64,000 bases of DNA from Opisthorchis felineus (taxonomy: Eukaryota > Platyhelminthes > Trematoda > Opisthorchiida > Opisthorchiidae), in NCBI GenBank assembly GCA_004794785.1, contig SJOL01006492.1, forward strand, positions 4,963-68,962. Reading direction: 5' to 3'. The notes under the pieces are model-generated. The model saw only the letters and a program-made list of their open reading frames with translations. It searched no databases and had not been told where the DNA came from. Numbering within the stretch: the first letter of the stretch is position 1; each line of letters begins with the position of its first letter. A program made the position numbers and the translations under genes. Shown here piece after piece: positions 10,011 through 24,000 of the stretch.

Positions 10011-12489
10011 GCCTAGCTTTTGGGTGAAATCACGCATAAGCCTTAAGCGTGTCTAATTGTGTCACCCAACGGGAGCGCGATGCCCTCCATATATTGTTCA
10101 TTACCTAAAAGGACACAATGAGAATGTTTATCCCCAACTAATGATAACAAAGTTACAGTGAGAATAAAAGCATTACTGGCAAGTTTTGTGGGTACAGAGG
10201 ATGGCGCGGAAAATGGACAGTGTCATAAACTATTGGCATTATTCGATGTAGACGTTAGACTTTGAAGATGGCGGGAAAAACAAAACGAGGAGGGTGAACT
10301 ACGCGACATCCTGCCTGGCACGTGACAAGAAAACTGCAGATTGCGGAAAATGAGGAGCCAGAACAACGAATCTGGTAAAGCAGCAGAGTTGGCGTAATCC
10401 AGCTGGTCAGTTTGAACTAAAACGTGGAACCATCGCTGAGGCCTCGTGGCCCTGGACTCTTGAACTTATGGTCAGATTCACGAAAAGTGTAAGTGGGGAC
10501 GATGAAGTGTAGGGATTAGCTATGCCGATATATGGTAGCAGGAATCTCAGAATCATATTGTACAGTGAAAATGTGGAGGCTCACTGGTGTCGCTGCTACA
10601 GTGGAGTCAGATATAAACGTTCCTTGGAAGAGTTAGCTCACAAAGCCCTTAATCCATTAGCAAAACCTTGCGATATTCAGCGTTTTATGTATTCAGCCAC
10701 CTTCCCGGGTAATTCGTAGTCCATGACCTAACAAAGTCAAACATATCTTTCGTGCATTAGCGATCAGAAACGATTTTGTGCTACTCTGAAAGCGGTAACT
10801 GACATGACTAACATGACATGTATGGCCGCTAAAAGTAGCCATTTGCACTACCAGGTGAATCGTTTTCGATTTGTATGTCTTAATTTTCTTGTAATCCTTG
10901 GGCACTTGTCACGTGATTATGCGTTCAATATTTTGTGACCTCTACAGTGTGCATCATTGTGTGTACCAGGAAGCTCCTCATGGAGATTATGTTTGCCACA
11001 CTTTGCCGCTTATCATTCATATTTATGCTAATCACAACAGATTACGATGGCGGGGGGCGCGCTCAATAAATATCTAGCAAATGTGGCCGGGATCAAACCT
11101 TGAAAATTGACGTATTCAATTATCCTGATGGATGATTCATTTGATCCAGTAACTTTCCCACCCAGTAAATCGTTAAGTTTAAAAAACGAGCAGCTTCGGT
11201 AACCACTTCAGTTACCAAACCTTTGAGTACTGCTTGGAAGTGAGCAAAAACATCAAAAGAAATAAGTCCAATTTTAGTCGAATCTGAGGATTAAAAATTG
11301 CGTCATATGGTACAGCACGATGAAGGCAACCAAAGGGTCGACATGAAACCCACCTGAACACCCCGCCTGCCATTTTTAGAAAAATTTTGAGGAAAGTGCG
11401 ACTATATACACATGCCTTCTGTTGCACGGAGAATATATACCCAGTTAATCAGCCAGAGTAGAAAGAATGCGGGAAAATTCTGAGGTTAACCTGGTTGCAC
11501 GGACAAATGTGGATAATTTGTAAGAAATTTTTTATCCGGTTCGCATTTCTTCCGATACCGGCATAACAAGCCAGTGGAAATCAGGTAATTTCTTCGTCAC
11601 AGAAATTTTATCCCGTGCAACCGCCCCACGATTGTTAAGTGGGAAACAGATATCTTGGAAATGTAAATTGCCCGATAGCTTGAACCTGAAGCGACTATGT
11701 GAGGAATTCCTTATTTGGCGTTTGAATTCGAAGAAAATGTATATTGCATGGATTCAGTCGTTTACATCTTGAGCACGGAAGCCAGTCATTTTACACACGT
11801 TATTCCAGCTGCTTTGCAGTGGTACAATGAAAGTGGAATCATTTTTCCTGAGACGCATTTAATTTTGTGGTCCGCTGCCAAACTTGGAATGTGTGATTTG
11901 TTTCCCGCGCACCGTCTTGGTCTTTAGACAGTTAACGTGACCATTCCTACTTCATCATTTTGTTTTCTTAGTTGCATGCTAAACTTCCATAAGAAGACAG
12001 GAAATCCTTACCATTGTGTACATTTCTGCGTTCCGTGAGCAATCATGTAAGGGGATGCACATGCCTCGGATAAATAATTAGTTAACCCGCCGGCTCTTAT
12101 ATTGATAACTGGGATACTGAGCACAGCGCTGATCCAATCTGGTGATCTGTGATTGACGCGCACAATGGACGTTACTACATGCTTTTAATAAGCCAGCAGA
12201 CCGTTACGGTAAATCTTATTATTGCCCGAAAATGCCTCGCTGCATAGCCTGCAGTACATTCGAAATAATAGCAAAAGTTAGCCGCGGAGCTATGCCGAAA
12301 CGCACTCTGATTGATCTTCGGTGAAGGTCAACAGTTCTAGTATTTAGTATGTCTATACGCAAACTGAATTGTCCCCAGCGGTATTTAACAACAAACAGAC
12401 CAAATTTAGGTTTTAGTGGATTGTCCGCAAATAACGGATACACGTACGACTGAAATTTGGGACGCGTAGTGATTTACACGGTATACACT
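10011..12489. other. Unrecognised sequence
   Basis: No domain, exon with good splice edges, RNA gene or repeat boundary was found. Reading frames reach only about 70 codons and have no motif. Confidence 0.4.
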
Positions 12490-12700
12490 TTATATGTTTC
12501 TTTTAAATCATGTAAATATTACAAAAGCAGGTCGTGAGTTCATATTCTGCCTAGTCGCATAGTTGTACTATCATTCGTGATTGAAATTCAAATCTGCAGA
12601 ATGTACATAACGTAGCTAAAATTGTGGTGAATGTTATCCACTATTTGAGAAAGTTCATGTGAAATCGGGATTCAGTTATGCCCGGATGCATGACTCCATT
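12490..12700. repeat. Diverged repeat block S4, copy 2
   Basis: It aligns with 1690-1830 as described for that copy. A further weak match in a following segment, TTATCCACTATTTGAGAAAGTTCATG, resembles 3060-3090. This supports an old, rearranged tandem organisation. Confidence 0.45.
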
Positions 12701-15700
12701 TTTATGGTGCCTGCGATTCAAGATATTAGTTGATGGTCACTGAAACACCCAACGCGGAACACCTTGTCATCGTGTCCGGCGTTTTATTCGTCTTTCGGCA
12801 ACTCCAAACCCCTGTGATGCACGAATTTTCCTTATGGTTCATTAGTAAAAAATGATAGCATCTCATCCCAAATTTTAAATGGAGGTACAGTAAACGGATG
12901 TGATTTCCGATTCCGTTTACAGCCAGACATTTTGTTTAGAAGAACAGAAGCAAATGCATGTAGAGTCAGCCCAATTGTTGCGTTGAACAAATATTAAATA
13001 CTTCTTAAGTACCTCGTGTCCTAGAAGTTTGTGTCACGCAAATCGTTCGAATTAGACGTTCTATTTCCGAACGTTGTGTTTGCTCACTGCCTCCGAAAAC
13101 TGCTTCAGAAGACAGTGAGTCATTGTTTCTTGTTCGAGTCATCATTTGGGTCTCACTCTTGTTTGAGAAAAACAGCAGAATTGTGATATAACGGTTTTCG
13201 GGCACACAATGTGTGCTGCGTGTAATCAAAGTAAGGACGCAGGCTGAATGACCCCCATGGCTGTGTGCACTCGAGTACGTGGAGTCGTATGAAACAGTTT
13301 GGACATAAGCCGGTCATCTCTGATTACGGCTGACATATTTATTCATAAATAATTTGGCTTAAGGACTTACATATAAATTAACTAGCAGAAAATGTAACAG
13401 ACCACCACCAGGAAACTCATGCTAACCGACTATTTGGGGATCTTGAAAACTCCGGTATTATGGTACACGTAAGAATGAAAACGTGCTCGACGTGTAAGTG
13501 GTTGTCTGTGGCATCAAATTTATATTTGAATTGTAAAAAAACAAGTGGAATCCTGCAAACATTCCTCCATCAACCCGTACTACGTGCGTGCGTTTGATTT
13601 GACGAATACTGCGATTTGATACACACAGAAGTTTAGAATTCCACTGAAGCCAATGAAATCCATATTCTACAACGAATGGACGTGAGTTCATACTTCAACC
13701 AGTCAACATCTACTTTGTGCAATACTTGCATTACTTCCTTGCATTCCTGGTTTATTTTATGATTAAACGAATTTCGAGACATTTTATTTAGGAGAAAATT
13801 ATAATTCTTCTCCAATGAAGTGCTCGACGTTTTGTTGTCAATCTAATCGCGAGCACTTTTAGACAACGTATATCTATAAGCATGACAGCAATCTTAAATC
13901 GCTTCAGAATATACTGCGCACAATTAATTACTCGCACCTGTTTGCACTCGTGTAGATCCCAACACAATTGCATAAACGTTATTGAGTCACATTTCAAGGG
14001 CGCCGATCTTATGAATCGAAAACCTTATAAGGTATCATTTGAGCATGCAAAAACATCTGGTGTAACCAATTATTCGTGGATGTTTATCTACGTAAAGAAT
14101 GTCAGCCACCATCAAATGCTCAATCACAAGGATCAAAGGAGCATTGCCTGTACCGCTGTAGAAACAATTTAAGCTAAATTTTCGTGACGTTATATGGCGC
14201 AAAAGGAATCATTTCCAATTTACCCAGTAGCGTGTTCTTTCGGATGCGCGATGTTACCAGTTCTGATGTAAAAGCGATTCGTCAAAACATAATTCCTGGA
14301 CTTTAACCCAGGTGGTGTAAAAATTATGACCCATTTTGAATACTTCTTCACTGCAGATTCACGAGATAGTACCCAGCTGGGCGCACTTGATGTGATTCTG
14401 AAACATTGCACCGGGCACCCCATTTTACAGAAATTATAGGAAATCGCCCAAGATAGGGTAGTTTAGTCACTGCGGCGTCCTGGCTCTTATACCTGTAGAC
14501 CAATGCTTTACCCTAGAGTTCACTAGTGGAACTAAATCGGATTGGTTCAGCCCAAGCGTTGATAGAATGCAGGTTCATTACTCTTCATCCCCAAAGATGC
14601 TATCGTTTTCAAGAACAACATTAAATGCACGTATTCCCAAGTTACGATTTGTTGTAAGCAAACACTAGACTGGGTTGACATTCCTTGTGTCCTTCCATGG
14701 TCGTCAAAAAATATGCTTAGAATAAGGCGTTTTAATTCTGACATATGTGTTAGTTCATTGCATTCCAAATTTGTTCAACTATATCAATGATTTTTTAACT
14801 CAATGTATGATCCTTATTCATGTTAAAGCAAAAGAGTAAATCCATGAATACACATATTCCGATCAGGGCGCTGGATTTTTCAGTGAATTTTCAATTGAAA
14901 AATTAGTTCAAGACAAATTTTGATATAAATATGTGGTCTGTAATAAAAAACGACTCGGGTATTGAGCACGCCAGCAGTCTGAGCAATATTATTCCAGTCC
15001 ATTGTTAGAAATGATTTGCAAAGTTAAAACAACCACCCGCTGGATATGCATGGCAAAAAGCCATCTAATTTCTTGTGGTATCATTTAAATTTTAACAGGG
15101 GAATTTCGCAGATTTATCGAAAATGTAACGTAACACGATTTCTATTACATATATTTCTCAACTTTCACTGATACCGTGCATCTTTCGCAGTATTGCGTCA
15201 ATATCACCTCTGTGCAACAAAAATAGCAGTTTTTTATATTGTTATCTTATATCACAAATGAAAAAAAAACTTTTTCCCGACGAATATAATTACGCCCGAG
15301 TTCACTTGTAGACAACATATCTGACCAACATTATATGATAATCGACTTTCTGATGTCATGCACTCAATTGTAAACCGCGTTGAAATATCCCGCGAATCAC
15401 TAATGTTCCAAATACATGTACATTCGTCTTGATTTATTCTGATTAGAATCTGCAGATATCCAGCAGTGTTGTGCTCAAAAATTACAGTTTTCCGCAAATG
15501 TTCAATCCTACGCGGTGAACGAAACATGTTTTCTCTGTACATCAACCGATTCGAAAATGTCATTCTTTTATAACCGATGGGAACTGTCAACCCCGAATTA
15601 TGTGACAATTTTACTTACAAATGTAAATTGTGCATGTTCCAAGCACTCACGCATCGCAATAGTTTGACTGATTTAATTATCAAGCTGAATGCCTAATTGC

Positions 15701-15989
15701 AAACATCACAGTCAGCTCACCTAAACCAAACAGCCCAACAACAAGTGGCAATCAAGCCAGCATATGCGCTGATGATATGCTTTGGAGCAACGCAATTCAA
15801 GATTCTCGAGCTACCGGAGTCACAGTGGAAACTGTCGGGCCAAGTGTATTCTTTCTGCACAAAGGATATGAACGATTAAGTTTTCACAACCAATTACAAG
15901 ACTACGGATGAAATGAAGCTGGTCCATTTAGTACAACAAGCAACTTCCCAAGCACTAGTTTGCGCATTAACAACTTGCACTGCATATGA
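12701..15989. other. Unrecognised sequence
   Basis: AT-rich DNA with no supported gene. Several frames of 70-118 codons, such as the minus-strand frame at 15252-15608, lack motifs and splice context. Confidence 0.4.
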
Positions 15990-16791
15990 GTTTAAAGTTG
16001 CTGACTGAGTGTGACGCTGGGCTGTCATTCCTAATGAGTCGAAGCAACACATTACAGTCACTAATCACTCGTTCTGACAACCTTCCTAGCTTAACTGGAC
16101 TATATGGGCAAACGATAAAAGCCTGTCATTATTTGCGCCAGCGCTATAAGATGTTGAAGCATGCCGATCAAAACGTGCTTCGAAATCACCATTAAAAATC
16201 ACCATGTTTGATTTAAATCACCAGCAGCAGGCGGTAAGTGTGTGACACAAATACAACACAACATTATTTACTAACCGTTCATCAGTTGGTTGCAAAGAAC
16301 GAAATCAGGTCGAATGTTTCCAAGTAATGCAAGCAAATTCCTGGACTTGAAGACGTAATTCAAAGAAAATACATATATTTTAAATTGATTGGTGGAGAAC
16401 CGACAAAAAAATGACGCAGACATTAGACTGTTTTATCGTCTGATTTTGTAGTACGGAAAATAATTCGAATGCATGTGTACGCGACCCCCATGTATCTGCT
16501 TTGGAATTTACCGTCTCCCTAAAATCACGCAACTTTTACGCTAGAAGGAGGTGAGTTCCAGCTGCAGCAAATTACCACATAGTAACAGCATTCACGTGCC
16601 ACATTTAGCGCTGCACATTTTATCGTCATGTAAACGCACACCCATGCAAGCGAGTGGTATTTCGTGAATTTTATTTCGTTATTTGCTTGACACCGTATTT
16701 AGATAATGAAAACAATATAGTATGCTGGGCGCAGCCTTCAGGAAAATCGGGGGTTACTATGTCTCCTGCGCGTGTATCTATCTGTGGGAAT
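15990..16791. repeat. Mosaic repeat block S1, copy B (more compact)
   Basis: The landmarks match those of 1960-3450 but in about half the length, so copy A gained, or copy B lost, several segments. It runs directly into block S2 without a retrotransposon. Confidence 0.75.
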
Positions 16792-17608
16792 TCAACCTAG
16801 AGCCAATGTTTAATTCCACCGAGTAAATGTATGTGCATGCTAACCAAACGAATATCAAGTTAAATTTAGGCCCACTGTGTGCAGAATTTGTATTGTGACG
16901 GTATGTATACCTTGGTCCTGAACCAATGTTTCCAGCTAACATAGTCCCCCCGGGAACGTCCAGATGAGTGCCGTGCTTTTGCATATTAAACTGGCACGAG
17001 TGCGAGATCACGCCCAATATCAATTGACATGCACGCAGTTCAACGATGCCTTAAGCGTTGGCGTGTTTTACATGGATCCCACGAGTTAAGCATTTTGTAT
17101 GCTTGCTTTTGCTTGCATAGACACTGCAGCAGGCAGTAAGTATAGCCAACGATAATCATGATCACATTTTTTGGTACCCGTTGGTATTTTTCAGAATATA
17201 AATGCTATTACGAAAACACATTTGGTTGAAGCACGGCAATATATGCCGGGGAACGTATTACTGTGCGTCTATGCATCCAGAAATCAAGTTAGGAAGCGGC
17301 CATATGCTGCATAGGATATATCTGTCAAAACTGTGAACCATGAGCAACTGAATACTTGTGCGTTATACGTATCAACTATCGAGAAGCGCGAACAATGCAC
17401 ATATTTGTTTGAATCAGTCGGACGCGTCGCGGTCATTTGCGTCATGTGTATTATATTTTCAACGAGGCTGATATTACTCAATGTATTATGCTATGAAGAG
17501 GCTTATGTATATTTGTGCTAAAGCTATCCGTCAATCGACTCTAGTGAACCAGTATTTAGCACCTTTGTTGGAATTGCTTTGCACACTGCGTGATCGTGAA
17601 ATGCAACC
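16792..17608. repeat. Mosaic repeat block S2, copy B
   Basis: This is the near-identical partner of 8068-8882, about 8.7 kb away in direct orientation. Similarity ends sharply after ATGCAACC at 17608. Confidence 0.92.
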
Positions 17609-17749
17609 GGAATGCATAAATGAACTAGTAGTCACGCTGGATACCACGGTGAATTATATGGCCTTTGGTTCCTCGAGCTTGTTTGCCTCTGAGTTGGGAC
17701 ACCCACAATAATTGGCGTAATAACATACAGTGAGAATCTATTGATTTAA

Positions 17750-18050
17750 CCATACTCCGTCCGTCTTATCTGGGATAAAAGCACAAAGCCTCGACTTCTG
17801 AAACTTAACTAATTCTTCTCGACTGCAGGACAGTAGGCAAACTTGGAACCCATAGTCAGATAGTTTGCGGTAGGTCTATTCCTTGATGTTGCTCTGTTGT
17901 CGCTCTTTTGAAATTCGGCCCCAACATGTGTTGTGAATGCGCAATTCGTCCCTCAAGTATGATAATAATGCGCACACTATCTTGCCATTTTTTTATGTGT
18001 ACGTTTTAAGTTCACGTACAGTTTGGATTTATTTGATATCGGCTTGTGAA
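17750..18050. repeat. Mosaic repeat block S3, copy B
   Basis: It aligns with 9650-10010 and lies in the same relative place after block S2. It is shorter, with several small indels. Confidence 0.75.
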
Positions 18051-21000
18051 CTCAGGGGCAACATTGAAACCGAAAGCAATCCTCCGTTTGATTGCTCATA
18101 ATTATCCAGAATGTTTCCCGCTAATATTTTGAGTGCGTGAGATGCATCCTAATATCTAACAAAAATGGCTTGAGGTAACTTAACTTTTTCCGAGCCGTTC
18201 TAGCGGTCCAGTCAATTACCTAAATTATTCGCCTCTTTTCCACGATAATAGATTTTGCGAGCCTTCACCATATGCAGGAGGTGCTACGCAGATGCGCTAA
18301 TTCTTGCGCGCTCTGAAGATCTAGCCTAACGGTCAGCTACAAGGTCTTTAGGTTAAAAATTTCAGGATCAACAAACAAGTCGAGGACTTTGCTGCTAATT
18401 CTTATGCAATATGCTAGCAACGCTGTATGTATTTGCCCCGACATAAGCTTCATGAAGCTTTGTTTCGAAATGCGGACACATCGTGCTGCGTTGCACCAAG
18501 TGGAGCTTCAGCTATCATGTTTCTCCTTGTCACTTGTGCCGTACTGTTGTTCATGCTTCGGCTAGCGGAAAACAAAACACATTGCTTTTGTGGATACCCA
18601 ACTGAGAATACAATGCTGCCATTTTGACTGTGTACGACAAACGTGCTTTGTATGTACAGTTGGCTGCCATTCCCCGATGAATCTGAAACCGCTTTTCGCA
18701 CTTTGGGGACAACTTTGTGGAATCTGCGGCACATGTGGTTTAGATTCACTTATGGGAAAAGCATTTAGGCTTCCTATTTCCTAATTTATACTTATAAGGA
18801 GGTAAGTTATTATGGGTCATTTTAAGAGGCATAACTCTTCTGATCTTTGTTAAAACGGGAAGTCTATATTTCGGAACACCTTTGAAGACGTTTCGTGTGT
18901 CCCTCAGTTTTTGCCGTATTAGTAATATTCAGTAGGTATGCTAACATTTTCTATGCAAGCAAACACAAGACAAAGCAATAAATTTTCATCTATCCGTCAC
19001 CTGTTATGTAAACATTTGTAAATGTTGTAAGCTTCTCGGCCAAACAAAATCGCAGTCACTGTTATCATAGCGCAATGATCCCGCTTGTAATCCACACTGT
19101 ATGAAATAAGACGTGTGATCGTAGAAACTTTAAAACATAAATTCGTCCTATTAAATGGAAAATTCTCACTCTGATAAATCCAATGTGCTACTATTTGGCA
19201 CATTTTTCTGTTAGCTTTAACACGCTGACAAAAGAGTTTGCGAACATTATTCAAATTCGACTACATAATCGTATATTTTCACAAAGATGAGGTCATGAAA
19301 AAGGTTATGCACTTCTTAAGTTTAGGCAGCAGCCTAGATTATGCAATCGGCGCTCAAACCCTTCGGCTCAACGTACAAATAAACAGGTGAAATTGGTGCA
19401 ACCGGGAGTAAAAAAGTCCAAAAAGATTATAGGTTACTGCTGATAGCAAGGCAATATGTTTGGCAACAAATATATCCAGTAGAAACACTTTGTTTCACGA
19501 TAACCCTATAAAGGCTTGTCGTACTTTTAACTAATCAGGGTGATATACCTTCGAACGTCTCTATAAATTTCGATATTACAGTGCATCTCGGCGAGCTGCG
19601 AAAATTCCCAGAGTTTCCTTAGTGCTTTACAACAAATCAATCCACCCTAATCATTCGCCTTATGAAAGGTGCACACAAAAACGCCTGCTACCGGCTCCAG
19701 GTCTCTAGGCAATGTGTCACCAGCTCCAAAATATCGAATTAAACTTAAATTATAACGCGTGGATTCGGATGAATGTTATGTTGCCTATCGGCAACACGTC
19801 TGATGTCTCAATGTAATGCAAGGCACTTACAGGGTGCCAGGGCAAGTATGTGACATCTGCGACCTATTTCTCACAAAGCATGACGAAACGTTGACTGTCC
19901 ACATCCCACCATTTTGGCTTGAGATCGGATGTTTTCGGCCGATTTCAGGTAGTCTAACGCTGACATCTTTCTGCTTAACGAAAAAACAAACCTTTTCACT
20001 AAAGCCCAACGTAAGTTATTTGCATCCAGAAAATCTGTACCTATAAGAACCTACATGAAAGTAACTGGGAAATCTCATGTCGCCGAAAATTGGGCGCACA
20101 TTATCTTGAACGGCTTACAGGTTGCCTCCGCATTTTGATAAGGTGCGCACACGTTATGCGTCTCATGCAAAATTATAATTTTAGCTGGACCGTAATATAT
20201 AGAAGCCATCCTAAACTTTACTGATGGACACTCAGCCGCTTTCTGACCTATCGACAACCGATGGATAAAATATTTGCATCATGTAAAAAACAGACACCTA
20301 ATGTCTGTCACTATTTGAATTCAAACAACTTTCCATTTCGGCACAACGTGTCGTTAGTAGTCTATAATTTTCCAAATGAAGCGGAGGCTATGGGTGTCAT
20401 TCTCAAATTTGAGAATTAAGAAAAAGCCAGATATACCATCCACACAGAGCCCCATTAGAGACCACGGCATTTCCAATATCTTAGGGCAATTAGGTGCGTA
20501 GTTTATTCTAATAATGTCATCTTTTAGAATAATTACTTTGGAGACAATTTAAAGAAATCCTAACTTCGTGAACCAAGTCTCAGATAAACTCTACTTATTT
20601 ATGTCCAGTCGTTTTATAGGTGCATGTGGAACAAGTCTTATCACTAAAAACGACTACAGCTATGTCGTTATTCTGCATTAACATAATGAAATGCACACCA
20701 TATTCACGTTTTCGATAAATGGACAAACGGAGATTGCGTGCCTTGTTTCCTGCACGATGCCGCCATCTACATGCGTTTCGCGCGAAGGTTTCTATTTTTA
20801 TACTTTTCGTTTTCTTCGTCGCCTCCCAAGTTGCTTCAAAAAGAGAGTGAATCATTATCGCAGTGTTCTAATCACCTTTTTAGGGAATGAAAACGCTGCG
20901 GCATAATTATTGGCTCACCCGCTGCTTGTTATAAAGACAACGGGCATTTAGGGCACATTCCTGATCGAGGTGGGTAATTTTTGGACGACATTTGGACGCC

Positions 21001-24000
21001 CCATGAATGACACGACCGACTGTAAACACGCGAGCACACTTGGCTCTTTTCACTATGAAGATTCGTTTTCTCAAAGGTTGGACGTGTTCACCGGGTTTAT
21101 ACTGCTAGTTTTCGGATAATTATCCATAATAATGTGCTTTACCGCGGACCACTGGGGCCGTGAAATGGCTCGCAAATGTTGAAATGCACTATGTTTCATA
21201 TCCCAGTTTGACCATGCTAACCCTCCATTACGGAACCAATGTTGTCTTGTAATTTGGTCCATAAACGTTTATACCTGCATTAATTTGGATGCACTACTGA
21301 CGTCATCGCCTAAAATGGGAGCGCCGATTTTTAATCATTTACGTAGACGTCTGCAACAGAACTAACTTTCACATTGATTTTGTCTTTATTCGATTTCCGT
21401 GACTTCTGATACACGTTATTTAGAAGAGGAAAACGTTGGCCGCAAAAATAGACACAGTTCGTTATGGAAATTCAATTTTATCACGAGATGAGCCATATCA
21501 AAATGCTTGTTTTGTTTCAAACCCGTCACATACACCGAAGCAGCATGTGAGTAATTTATCTGCCAGATCGCATAAATAAATATTAGTGGTTTGTGGAAAA
21601 GAGCTTGCATTCAATTTTCTTTCATTCAATACTTATCTGAATTGTTCTGTTGACCATACCCATTGTCATGTCAAGACAGTACTCTTCCACAATTTCACGA
21701 ATTTGGAACCAAAGCAAAGCATACAAAAACATATGCTCATCACGCGCCGTGAATTCATATGTGGGGGCTAATTGTGGTTGTTATTAACAACAGCCGATCG
21801 CGGATCCCTGAGATGGAATCTAAATTAATCGCTTTATCCGTCTTGATTGTTTATGGAATAATCACCCAATGCAAGTGTTTCGATAAACGTGCACTTTGTA
21901 CCTGACATTGATACACAGCTAATGCGTGAGGATAATGCAGTTGCAAGGCTATAATTCACTGCGCCCTGGGTGTTACCTGTTAATTGTAGCAAAGCACTGA
22001 GCACTGGTATACAAAACCAAACACTATGGTGCGTCGAAGCACCTTGTTTGGTTGCACGTGGCATAATGGAATCATTCAGGTGGCTCTGTTATTCTAAACA
22101 GCGATGCCTAAACCTATGTATTTTCTATAAGAATGGGATAGGCATGGTCTGAGCAAACAAGGCAGAAAACTACCACACTACAATGCGTCTCCTTCTACTC
22201 ATGACGAACTCGTGGTGATAGATGTAGACATGTTTACTCAGTAAATCTCTCAGTAGATGGTGATTGTATGTGAGTTTTTTTCAAATGGTTCCACCTTCAA
22301 TGAACAAACATTTCTAATGCACTAGACAAGTTTCGTTTCACTAACGTCAAAAGTGTGTAGAAGATAATACATTCGCCGAAGTTCTTGGCTATACTACCGG
22401 GCCGAAATGTGGGACTGAAATACGCTACAGGTATGTGCAAATCAAAAGTGATTGTGATGCTTAAACAGGCTGACAACAAACAACGACATATATTGACGAT
22501 TCTGGTCCGATTGGGCGCACCAGGTTTGCACCCCGGACTAATGGATAACCATATGTTAATCATACCCATTAGAATTTGAGATTTCTGATCCACGTAGTTT
22601 GCAGGAAGTGTTTCGGTGTTCAATTTAAAATTAACCAAACTTTTTACACCGTTTGAAACCTGAGTCCTGCATAAATTTGCTCTTGATTGGAAAAAATATT
22701 AACTGACTTTAAGCACCACAATTGCGGCCGACAGTATGAAATGTCATAACCACACTTAGCAGGTAAACGATGGCGAGCTATCCGTATCTCTCACAATCGA
22801 AACTGCATATCGAAGCAGATTTATATTTGCCATGTTTTTTGCCTCACTGTTTGGGAGCATCGCGCTTCTGGTTTAACATATAATTGTTTTGGTCACCTCT
22901 TGGGAAACAGTCGCAAAATCCGTATAGTTTGCCTCCTCATTGTAGCCGGCGCGGTATACAGGCACACGCAACCTATTTGCGTTGACCATTGGAGGTTTAG
23001 TTGCGAAGTGCTGATCAGCCAGGAAAAGAATGAATTAGCTGGGCAGTAGTTTTCGGCTTTAGCGCTTCGGCGACCGAGTTTATTTGATAACATCATCAGA
23101 AATTATGTCAGCCATGCCCAACGGTTGCAGCATCAACAGCCAATGCACTCAAAATTACGAGTCGACAATATTTCGTTTATTTACCATATTCAGTGGAAGA
23201 TCGAATTGTGACTGACGAACGCACAGTTATCATTTGAATTAGTTCGATCAGCCTTTAAAACCACCACCTTTCTTCTGAGAGCACAAATGAGCATGGATTT
23301 TACGATGTTTGAGAAACGCCTTTGTTCAAATAGTAATGACTGAGTGAATTTTAAAGATTGCCATATCTTTTATTTGAAACGCGCGTCAGCTACATCACCA
23401 AGTGAGTCAATGTCCTTACAGGACCCACAAAACCACTGAAAAATTCTGAGGAAGCAGACATTCTGTATGTGAGCCGCCTTCTTCAGGGATGTTGGTTTCG
23501 GATGAGATTACGTAATTCCGCGGTGTCAATTACACTTTTGCGATCCTTTATTGCGTCCTTTCATTAATACTGAATACCATAATTATACCAGCATATATTG
23601 CGGGACTGAAATTTCGAAATGTGCTTCATTCAATAACACAAGTGAAGTGGAATACGCGGTTTCGTTCTTTGAGGCAATTTACTATGTTTATATCGGTTGC
23701 TGGATGTTCAGATTGATGAACATACCGTAAATTTCAGACCTGGCCGGGCAGTCAACTTATACAAGCACAACATTGCTTGATGTTGATTTTCCGGTCGGAT
23801 GCATGTGATATTATATCTACAGAGATTTTGTCACGTTCCCTGAAGCAGCAGAAGATTTCGAGTATTAGTAATTCAGACATGGGTAGTTGACCAACGTAGG
23901 AACACCTGGCAATATTCCACACTAATTTTAACTGCACAGCTGACTGCACCAATTTCAGCCGCAATATACGCCGAATTCTTCAAACGTGCGTTTGAAGTAA

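Noticed and set aside
15252..15608. 118-codon minus-strand frame
   Set aside because: Composition follows AT-rich DNA, with no motif or conserved copy.
21970..22152. Frame with EAPCLVARG, considered as an ML-like exon
   Set aside because: The match is limited to a few residues, and splice sites and the following V-x-V strand are missing.
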